Source: Folioceros fuciformis
Taxonomy: Eukaryota > Anthocerotophyta > Anthocerotopsida > Anthocerotales
Length of the DNA stretch: 37,809 nucleotides
Reading direction: 5' to 3'
Assembly: GCA_049999805.1 (NCBI GenBank)
Contig: JBNGIO010005879.1
Location: 1-37,809 of the forward strand
Part shown: one piece after another, positions 24,540 through 32,166 of the stretch
Numbering within the stretch: the stretch's first letter is position 1
Layout: every line of letters begins with the position of its first letter
Notes under the pieces: model-generated
The model's database searches: none
Told to the model about the DNA's origin: nothing
Seen by the model: the letters and a program-made list of their open reading frames with translations, nothing else
Program-made: the position numbers and the translations under genes

Positions 24540-24604
24540 GGTTATTAACCGCCTCCTTAATAAGTCCTAATCAATACGAGTTGCTAATCTAAACACTTCC
24601 AACA
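24540..24604 (-). repeat. 5' LTR portion of the copia element
   Basis: On the element strand this starts TGTTGGAAGTGTTTAGATTA, a typical copia LTR start. It matches 19313-19377 at 62 of 65 positions; all three differences are C in this copy and T in the other on the + strand. Similarity stops after 65 bp. A degenerate primer-binding-like TGGCGTCAAGAG (on the element strand) follows at 24462-24473, so the LTR may extend to about 24478. Confidence 0.75.
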
Positions 24605-26047
24605 CTTTCTAGAGAAGGTGAAAACACCATCTTATAGAGCTTGACAAGTATTATAAGATAGTATAAGGAAAAGAGTTGTAATGATGAATAAAAAAAGCGT
24701 TGAATAGAACTATGGGACACAACAAACGTGAAATTCAAGCTTACTAATGTTCATGCCTAGATCTTTCTAGGCTTAGACTAAAAGCTTTGCCATCTTGATT
24801 TGAGTCAATCATCATCAACTCTATCATCTATACTCTCACATGGCTTTTTCTATTCTTTGGAGGTCCTCTCACTTGCTTCACTTGCTTCCCTCCATCTTCT
24901 CAAACACTTTTGCAAATTTGTTGATGCTCTTTGCTATCTTGTTCAATCCCTTGCTTGAAAGCTTCCTCTTTGCCTATCTAGACACATTTGCTGCAACATC
25001 TTTCAATTTTGCCTATCTGGACACATTTGTTGCAACATCTTTCAATTTTGTTCCTGAGTAAGCTGAGACATAAGTCTTATAGTCTTGACAAGTAGAAGGT
25101 GGAGGAGGTCGGGAGCAAACATCTCCCCTACCTATAGGGTTATTAAAGCCTAATGTGCTTAGACTAATGTGTTTAGTCTAAGATTAATGTCTAGTTAAGT
25201 ATCATTTGTTTAGATTAGCTTAAGCTAATAGGTAGGAAGCTTCTTGCGTAGCTTCCGGTGCGCTTCTTGTGAAACTTCCTTGGGAGTTGTTCTAAAGGGT
25301 ATAAATACCCCCTTGAGCTCCCTTGTAATTAAGAGATGGTGTGACAGTGTGAGACCTCTCTTTCTCCTCTCCTCCTTGTTTCCTCCTCTCCTCCTTCACC
25401 ATGTGGCTCCTCTAGCAATCCTTCACTACCACGTCATAGATTGCTTGTGGGTGCCAATAGCTTGTTTGGCGCTACAAGTGGCTGTGCGGCCCATTTCAGC
25501 ATCTACCATACCATGCTGCAAACTGCCTACAAGCACCAATAGCCCATTTTGGGCTATAGGCAGTCATGTGGCCCATTGTAGCAATCATACAAGCCCATGG
25601 CAGCAACTCTTGTGATTGCAATGGTTGATATCGGTCACAAGTGCAACGTGCAACCTCGATTCAAAGGTTGAGTTGAGAATGAGCGAGGCGAGTTGCTAAA
25701 AACTGTCATTGTCTATATGCTTATCTATGCTTTATACGTCTTCTTTTGGGCAATATCCTATTTGGTTGGTTTCTCAAAGTGGCCATCAAGAATGCAGGAA
25801 TTGGAGCTGATATGCTAGTAGATACCCCATAAAAAATGACTTTAGTAGTTCGAGAGAGAGTTGTGGCTTTGGCATGCCATACACCACTTACATCAATACA
25901 TATTTTTTTCTCCTTTATACAAGAGTATACCTTAATATCACAAGCCTTTGCATGTATTATATGGCTCAAGCTAGTCTTTTGCAAAGGCCTCATGGTTTAT
26001 TCAATGTTATGGGAATATGAAAATAACATGGTGTGCATTTGTCTCTT
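24605..26047. other. AT-rich repeat-derived DNA, possible LTR fragment
   Basis: No intact gene. The segment at about 25140-25420 has an LTR-like build: a 16-bp perfect palindrome ATTAGCTTAAGCTAAT (25214-25229), a TATA box in GGGTATAAATACCCCC near 25298-25313, and a pyrimidine-rich leader. About 25430-25590 contains two diverged copies of a ~85-bp unit (CCAATAGC...GGCCCATT). No partner LTR is seen, so class and borders are unknown. Confidence 0.4.
24972..25049. repeat. 39-bp tandem duplication
   Basis: The unit GCCTATCTRGACACATTTG... occurs at 24972-25010 and 25011-25049 with two differences. It lies in the AT-rich DNA right of the copia element. Confidence 0.88.
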
Positions 26048-26680
26048 CCTAGATTTTGTCTCCCATTCTTACGAAATCCCTTCATTGACTTGCATTGATG
26101 GGAAAGCCCCTACACTACCTTTTGAGCCCCTATACTACCTTTTGTGTGCCTGGAACATCAAATATGTGCTACTGGCAAATAAGGAGGTGGATAGAGAAAT
26201 TAGCCTTTCAAGGACTTAAGCCCGACAAACGGATAGTTTGCCTACTTTGCAAACAAAAAGTTTGCTTGCTTCATTTACATAGAGTAGTTGGCATGCCCTA
26301 ACATCCCTACCAAGCTTGTCGAATGATCCTACCTAGTCTTAGAGGTTAGTAGAATATGACATTGGTGGGGTGAATGAGGTTGTGAGCAAATTTTGTCAGC
26401 AAGGACAAATCATCAAGGTTGTTGAAGCTTTGGGAGTTCTGGTGGAAAGAGCATGTCCTTTGCCAAAATCTCTAGGAGTTTTGGTGGAGAGAGCATGTCC
26501 TTTGCCAAAATCTCTCTTCTGTGCTCTTCTAGAAGTTGCGTGGTTAAGATGGAAATAATTTTGGGTCAACGAGTCCATGGTCTCGTAGTGATAGGGGTCT
26601 TTCCCTAAATTTTGTGTCCCATTCATGGAAAAGCCCTACAATCACTTGCATTGATAGAAAACCCCTACACTCATTTTCAT
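26048..26680. repeat. 77-bp direct repeats bracketing a PPR fragment
   Basis: Diverged copies at 26048-26124 and 26604-26680 share ATTTTGTSTCCCATTC, ACTTGCATTGAT and CCCCTACACT in the same order and spacing. The PPR-derived pseudogene lies between them. The first copy also ends in a short local duplication (AGCCCCTACACTACCTTTTG, then the same with one change). Confidence 0.65.
26168..26600 (+). pseudogene. Decayed duplicate of the 5' end of the PPR gene at 27646
   Basis: This block aligns with about 27787-28140 of the intact PPR gene: TTAGCCTTTCAAGGACTTAA against TCAGCCTTTTAAGGACTTCA, the shared GAGGTTGTGAGCAAATT, and GGAGTTCTGGTGGAAAGAGC. It is a partial copy covering the N-terminal extension and the first PPR helix pair (the part encoding EALGVLVERACPLPKSL). 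Frames are broken. A 42-bp internal duplication (26433-26474 and 26475-26516) doubles 14 codons. Most differences from the intact gene are C to T or G to A in this copy. It ends abruptly near 26600, where the second direct repeat begins. Confidence 0.85.
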
Positions 26681-27645
26681 GGCGCTACACCCCTAGCCTC
26701 ATGGTTTAGGGTGTTGAGGAATGTTGTGGCCATTACATACATGGGCATAGAAGGTAGATCTATTGAGGGTAATCCAGCCAAAGTATTTTTATCCTGTCAC
26801 CATGATAGGGTCACCTATCATAATTCCATTCTCTCTTGCATCATACCAAGATATCCATACTCTTAATTTATAGTGAGAATCATCATAGTATGTATATTTT
26901 TATTGAATTTGTCTTTATTTTTACTATAAACAAATATGTGAGAGGCCAAATGGACAATGGAGCTTTCCCTTGGAGGCTCGCTTTCTTTCTTCCTCCGTGC
27001 TTTCATGAGCTCGTCATCTTCCATTTTAAGCTAAGGAAAAGCCCCAACATTTTTCATTGTCGTGTTCGATGCATCGTAAGAGCTGGGAATTTGTGCACAA
27101 AGACATGTCAGTCGGTGTCAACATTTTTCGCACCAGTCTTGAAGATGCTCCAACCATGCGTTGCCGTAGCGGTGAAAACCCCCGCAGCAGGTATCTCAGT
27201 CTGGACGAGCTGGTTCAGGTCCATGCCAAAGCGATTCCTATCAGTGCCGGAAGATACTTGCAAACTTTATGGTCCTGTGCGTGCCGCGATGTCCTGGAGC
27301 AGAACCCGCAGGTTGGTCAAGATGGATAACCTGGCATCACATTTGTGTCCCGTTTATGTAAGCCAGCGCGCTTTCAAGCTTTCTGGTCATCCGCGTAGTC
27401 TCCGTGATGGACAGCGCTTTTGGACTTCATTCGCAAGCCTTTACGACGGCGATTGTGACCCGGCTTACATCTGATCGGGGCTGCTGTGAGGATGCAAAAT
27501 GGGATTGGCTATTTTCCTTTATTTGATGACATGGTGGAGTTGATCATGGATGCATGTCCCTGAACCCTGTGCAAGGCAAGGTGAGCCTACCGTCTGCTGC
27601 CTCTGTGTGCATTTGTCCACAGATTGTCCCTGGTCCTTGAGGGTC
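26681..27645. other. Region upstream of the PPR gene, probable 5' UTR
   Basis: AT-rich until about 26950, then more balanced. An open frame on + (26836-27474) has no recognisable domain and is probably chance or UTR. A candidate 5' UTR intron runs from GTGAGC near 27580 to TCCACAG near 27622. If it is spliced, the first in-frame start is ATG 27646. Confidence 0.4.
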
Positions 27646-30600
27646 ATGGCGGACCAAACCATTGCCCTGGATGTACACCGGGGCCAGCAGGAGTTTTTTC
27701 TCAGGACTGAAGAATTCATCATTGGTGGGTTAACGGGAGTTCCAGGCAGAGCTCCGGCTCGACTGGCTTTAACCAGCCATCTGATGGCAGACAAGGAGGC
27801 CGGCAGGGACATCAGCCTTTTAAGGACTTCAGCCCGACGAACAGAAGGTTTGCCTGCTCCATTTACGCAGAGCGGTTGGCGTGCCCTGACATCTCTACGG
27901 AGCTTGTCGAATGATCCCGATCAGCCCCAGAGGTCAGCAGAATACAACATTGGTGGGCTGATTGAGGTTGTGAGCAAATTATGTCAGCATCGACGGATCA
28001 TCGAGGCTGTTGAGGCTCTGGGAGTTCTGGTGGAGAGAGCATGTCCTTTGCCCAAATCTCTCTTCTGTGCCGTGCTGAGAAGTTGCGTGGTTAAGAAGGA
28101 AATAATTCTGGGTCGCCGAGTACATGGTCTCGCGGTTAAAGGGGGTTATGAGTCGGACACATTCTTGTGCAATCACATACTACGCATGTATGTTTCTCAT
28201 GCCAGGTTGCAAGAAGCCATGGACATGTTCACCGTGGTTTCTAGACCAGATGCTTTCACCTGGTCTGCCATCATTTCTGCGCATGTTAAACAAGGACAAG
28301 CTATGCAAGGCATACAACTGTATAGTCAGATGCGCAGGTCCAAAGTGAAGCCAGATGGTCACGTGTTTGTGGCAGCCTTACAGGCATGTGCCATGGAAGC
28401 AGACTTTAAAGCTGGGAAACAGGTCCATGCTGATGTGTTGGCCAGTGAGACCGAGCCTGACTTGTTTGTTTTTAACTCCTTGGTAGACATGTATGCAAAG
28501 TGTGGTAGATTGGATGACGCACAACGAGTGTTTGACGGGCTCCTTCACAAGGATATTGTGACGTGGAACGCTTTGATAGCAGGATATTCCCAGCAGGGCA
28601 TGGGTCAGGAAGCCCTTCGTCTGCATGGTGCTATGCAACAAGAAGGCGTTGTTGCACCTGATCCCATCACATTTGCTTGTCTCCTGCAGGCATGTGCAGG
28701 TTTGGGTGCACCTTCTCTCCAAACAGGGAAGCAGCTTCATGCGCGGATTCAAGAACAGGGTCTTCATTCTAACGTGCTAGTATCAACCAGTTTGATTAAC
28801 ATGTTTGCAAAGTGTGGGAGCCTAGGTGATGCTCAAAGAGTCTTTGATGGGCTTGTTCAGAAAGATGTTTCGACGTGGAATGCTATGATAGCAGGATATT
28901 CCCAGGAGGGCATGGGTCAGGAAGCCCTTGGCCTTCACAGAGCTATGCAGGAAGACGGTGTTGTTGCATGCAACTCTGTGACATTTGCATGCCTCTTGCA
29001 GGCATGTGCGAGCCTGGGTACTCCAGCTTTGGAGAAGGGAAAGCAGCTCCATGCACAGATAAGACAACAAGGACTTGAGGTTGATGTGGTTGTAGGAAGC
29101 AGCCTGGTAAACATGTATGCGAAGTGTGGCGATCTAACGAATGCTCAGAACACATTTGACAGAATTGTTGAAAAGAATGTGGTGACATGGACTGCACTAT
29201 TAGCAGGATATTCCCAGCAGGGTTTGGGTCAGGAAGCCCTTCATGTTTACAGTGCTATGCAAGAAGAAGGCATGGCTGCACCTGACTCTGTGATGCTGGT
29301 GTGCCTCTTGCAAGCATGTGCAAGTGTGGGTGCCCCTGCTTTGGAGACAGGCAAGCAACTTCATGCTCAGATTGGACAACAAAGAGTTCAAGTTGATTCA
29401 ACTGTCGGAAATAACTTGATAGACATGTATGCAAAGTGTGGCAGCCTAGGGGATGCGCAGAGCGTGTTCGAGGGTCTCAGTGAGAAAGATGTGGTTACAT
29501 GGACCGCCCTCATAGCCGGATATTCCCAGCAGGGCATGGACAAAGAAGCCTTGCATCTTTTCAATCGTATGAAGAAAGATGGGATTGTTGCACCCGATTC
29601 GGTGACATTTGTGTGCCTTCTACAGGCGTGTGCAAATCTGGGTCCTCAAGCTTTGGAGACAGGCAAGCAGCTGCATGCACAAATTCAAGCACAGGGACTT
29701 CAAACTTGTGTGGCCGTAGGAAACAATTTGGTGAACATGTATGCAAAGTGTGGCAGCATAGAGGATGCTCAGAATGTGTTCATTGGACTTGGTCAGAAGG
29801 ATGTGGTGACATGGACAGCTCTCATAGCAGGGTACTCCCAACAGGGAATGGGTCAGGAAGCCCTTCTTCTTTACCGTGCCATGGAAGAATCAGGCACCAC
29901 TGCACCCGATTCTGTGACATTTGTTTGCCTCCTGCAAGTGTGTGCAGGATTGGCAGCCCTGCATGTGGGTAGTCAGCTGCATGCACAGATCGAACATCAG
30001 GGGCTCCAGACAGATGTGACTTTGAGCAGCAGCTTAGTAAACATGTATGCTAAGTGTGGCAGCATGGCCGATGCACGGCAGGTGTTTGACACAATGTGTG
30101 AACGAGATATTGTCGCCTGGAATGCCCTTATCGCAGGGTATAGCCGGCAAGGACAGAGTGCTGTGGTCTTTGACTTGGTTCAGAAAATGGGCGAGGATGG
30201 CGTCCTGCCAAATGGAATAACGTTCCTCAGTCTACTAACTGCATGCAGTCATGCGGGTCTTGTGAACAAGGGGCGTCATTACTTTGAGGCTATGAGCAAA
30301 GACTATGGCATCGCGCCCACTGCAGAGCATTATACATGTATGGTGGATCTCCTCGGCCGTGCAGGCCTACTTGAGGCGGCACTAGCAGCGGCAAGGGCAA
30401 TGCCCGTTCAGCTTCCTGATGCCTGGCACGCTCTGTTAGGGGCTTGTCGAAAATGGAGCAACGTAGAGGTTGGCCGCTTTTGTTTTGACGAAGCACTGAA
30501 GCTCGACGAACATGATTCTTCCGCATACGTCTTGATGTCAAATATATTCATAGGTGCCCAGATGTGGGAAGAGGCAAAGGAGGTGCAGGCGAGGAGAAGA

Positions 30601-30783
30601 AGAATCGGAGCATGGAAGCAGCCGGGCCAAAGCTGGTGGACAGACATGGATGGACTGGTGCATAGCTTCGTGGTCGGGGATAGGTTCCATCTTAAAAGTG
30701 AAGGGATTATGCCAGGCTCGAACAGCTTGCTTACCCAACGAAGAGAGAGTTGTGCCTCACATCTAGACATTGATAAGACTTAG
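27646..30783 (+). CDS. PLS-class PPR protein ending at E domains (paralog 2)
   Basis: Intronless, 1045 aa from ATG 27646; the frame has an earlier ATG at 27550, but an apparent 5' UTR intron would remove it. Seven P-type motifs are visible, from PDAFTWSAIISAHVKQG to DIVAWNALIAGYSRQG, each with L and S partners, so it has one triplet more than the other two paralogs. Inner triplets are nearly the same (VVTWTALIAGYSQQGM, LLQACASVGAPALETGKQLH, NMYAKCGS). The C terminus has E-type motifs ending PGQSWWTDMDGLVHSFVVGD, and there is no DYW domain. Expected role: sequence-specific binding of chloroplast or mitochondrial RNA. The N-terminal ~120 residues are not PPR-like. A decayed partial copy lies just upstream at 26168-26600. 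Confidence 0.88.
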   Translation: MADQTIALDVHRGQQEFFLRTEEFIIGGLTGVPGRAPARLALTSHLMADKEAGRDISLLRTSARRTEGLPAPFTQSGWRALTSLRSLSNDPDQPQRSAEYNIGGLIEVVSKLCQHRRIIEAVEALGVLVERACPLPKSLFCAVLRSCVVKKEIILGRRVHGLAVKGGYESDTFLCNHILRMYVSHARLQEAMDMFTVVSRPDAFTWSAIISAHVKQGQAMQGIQLYSQMRRSKVKPDGHVFVAALQACAMEADFKAGKQVHADVLASETEPDLFVFNSLVDMYAKCGRLDDAQRVFDGLLHKDIVTWNALIAGYSQQGMGQEALRLHGAMQQEGVVAPDPITFACLLQACAGLGAPSLQTGKQLHARIQEQGLHSNVLVSTSLINMFAKCGSLGDAQRVFDGLVQKDVSTWNAMIAGYSQEGMGQEALGLHRAMQEDGVVACNSVTFACLLQACASLGTPALEKGKQLHAQIRQQGLEVDVVVGSSLVNMYAKCGDLTNAQNTFDRIVEKNVVTWTALLAGYSQQGLGQEALHVYSAMQEEGMAAPDSVMLVCLLQACASVGAPALETGKQLHAQIGQQRVQVDSTVGNNLIDMYAKCGSLGDAQSVFEGLSEKDVVTWTALIAGYSQQGMDKEALHLFNRMKKDGIVAPDSVTFVCLLQACANLGPQALETGKQLHAQIQAQGLQTCVAVGNNLVNMYAKCGSIEDAQNVFIGLGQKDVVTWTALIAGYSQQGMGQEALLLYRAMEESGTTAPDSVTFVCLLQVCAGLAALHVGSQLHAQIEHQGLQTDVTLSSSLVNMYAKCGSMADARQVFDTMCERDIVAWNALIAGYSRQGQSAVVFDLVQKMGEDGVLPNGITFLSLLTACSHAGLVNKGRHYFEAMSKDYGIAPTAEHYTCMVDLLGRAGLLEAALAAARAMPVQLPDAWHALLGACRKWSNVEVGRFCFDEALKLDEHDSSAYVLMSNIFIGAQMWEEAKEVQARRRRIGAWKQPGQSWWTDMDGLVHSFVVGDRFHLKSEGIMPGSNSLLTQRRESCASHLDIDKT

Positions 30784-30866
30784 ATAACAAGAACCCTCTA
30801 CTTTCCCGTACCAGATGTCAGCCTCTTGAAGGGCTTTTCAACTAGCTGCAGCTAACAGAAAACTAT

Positions 30867-30913
30867 CTGATGTGCTTAATTGACAACATATACAAGTCAA
30901 TTAAGCACATCAG
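30867..30913. repeat. Perfect 18-bp inverted repeat with 11-nt loop
   Basis: CTGATGTGCTTAATTGAC at 30867-30884 is followed by an 11-nt loop and its exact reverse complement at 30896-30913. It lies 84 bp after the stop of the PPR gene, so it may be in its 3' UTR. The stem does not extend outward. It could be a very short MITE-like remnant or a structured 3' UTR element. Confidence 0.9.
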
Positions 30914-31122
30914 TAAGCAGAAAGAAGATAGCAGGACCCAGACAAGTTCTCTGACAATGTTCAAATTTGATGGCTCAGTGCATGTGGCCAAGAACTGTTA
31001 GATACCTCCATTTCTTAAGCTAACGGCAACGGGTTTGGGGTTTAGCAACTCACATTTCGCACACTATTTGGTCAATACATACGAAGATAGACCCCTTTAA
31101 CGTGTGGGCAGTATGATCTCTT

Positions 31123-31193
31123 TACGTCTCTATGGTTCCTCCTGTGCCACTCTGGAAGTCTAGCAACCGTGGTGGTCTAAAAAGCGGGTCCAG
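31123..31193 (+). repeat. 71-bp dispersed repeat, copy B
   Basis: Matches 16699-16769 at 70 of 71 positions in the same orientation. It lies between two PPR genes, outside coding sequence. Flanking bases differ from those of copy A. Confidence 0.88.
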
Positions 31194-32066
31194 GTTCGTA
31201 CGTCAAACCCCTAACAATCGCGGTAGTGTAGTTCGTTGGCAATTTCCTGTTTGGTGTTCAATTCGACACTGGAAGGAAGTCAATGTATTGCCTTTGTCAC
31301 ACGAAAGGTAGAAAGAGCCCACTCGCAATGGAGCTGCATGAGTTCAAGCAGTCTCATTCGACGCCACGTACAAGGAGTAGCCGAAACAGGCACTTTTCCC
31401 GTCATCTACTTTCAGCTTGGCTAATCACGTTTCAGCCGAAAAGCCTTGTATGAACATTGTGCTTTGAGAATTCACTGTCATGCAACTTTGGAAGCACTTA
31501 GCAGGTGAGAACAGAGGGGCCGGCCGGCCGCCCGGAAATGCTACCTTTGCGACATGTGTGCAGACCAATGCTGGAGCTTCCAGTTCCGTCAAATGGGTTG
31601 CCATGAATCGGTGGCCAGGGGAAGGCGTACTGGAGTTTCAAGCGTGCAGAACAACCGGTCCCGTGAATTTGCACCTGGGAATTCCCAAGTCCATGATTGC
31701 AGAAGTAGAAAACATTTGCCAGTGCATGTCGATGTGGACTGTGGGTAAGGAGATACGAACAATGTGAGGAGCTTGTCCCTGCTGGCGGATAGCAGTAAAC
31801 CTGCTGTTGACGTGACAGGGGTTAGACCATGTTCCTGGTAGAAATGGCTGGGTGGGGAGTTGAACTTGATTCATGCAGAGGGCAACTGGACTACTTTCTC
31901 TGCACCCAACAAATCTGTGGCTTGACAGGATCTGTAGGTAAAGCTATAGAGCACGTGAATTTTGAATTTCCGTCATTGCGAAACAACGAGGCCGCAAGGT
32001 GCAGTAGCCTTGGAAGGAATCCAGCCCGGCCAACAGAAGATCTGGATCTGCGGATGGGTGGTGGGG

Positions 32067-32166
32067 NNNNNNNNNNNNNNNNNNNNNNNNNNNNNNNNNN
32101 NNNNNNNNNNNNNNNNNNNNNNNNNNNNNNNNNNNNNNNNNNNNNNNNNNNNNNNNNNNNNNNNNN
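32067..32166. other. Assembly gap (100 N)
   Basis: Exactly 100 N, the usual placeholder for a gap of unknown size. It interrupts the N-terminal part of the third PPR gene. Confidence 0.99.

Larger units (their letters stand above)
19169..24604 (-). mobile_element. Decayed Ty1/copia LTR retrotransposon
   Basis: On the minus strand the order is gag, protease, integrase, reverse transcriptase, RNase H, which is the copia order. A 65-bp direct repeat (62/65 identical) lies at each end, 24540-24604 and 19313-19377, each starting TGTTGGAAGTG on the element strand. A polypurine tract GAGTAGGGG abuts the 3' copy. CTTTCTA occurs just outside the right end (24605-24611) and at 19164-19170 on the left, consistent with a target duplication of 5-7 bp. 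Many stops and at least three frameshifts show the copy is not functional. The outer left border is uncertain, because the terminal CA expected there is not seen. Confidence 0.88.
30784..32066. other. Spacer between two tandem PPR genes
   Basis: About 1.3 kb with no recognised gene apart from the inverted repeat and the 71-bp repeat. Near 31990-32050 the sequence AGCCTTGGAAGGAATCCAGC resembles the N-terminal extension of the upstream PPR gene (AGCCTTTTAAGGACTTCAGC), so the beginning of the next PPR gene probably lies here, just before the assembly gap. Confidence 0.5.

Noticed and set aside
26836-27474. 212-codon open frame upstream of PPR paralog 2
   Set aside because: Low-complexity start in AT-rich DNA and no PPR or other domain; more likely UTR.
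28378-29391. Several minus-strand frames opposite the PPR genes with a repeating Leu-Gln-Ser / Cys-Tyr pattern
   Set aside because: They recur at each PPR triplet, as expected for the antisense of a repeated coding unit, not for a real gene.
31205-31245. tRNA-like string CGCGGTAGTGTAGTTCGTTGG
   Set aside because: It resembles the 5' part of a tRNA but no acceptor, anticodon or T arm can be paired after it.
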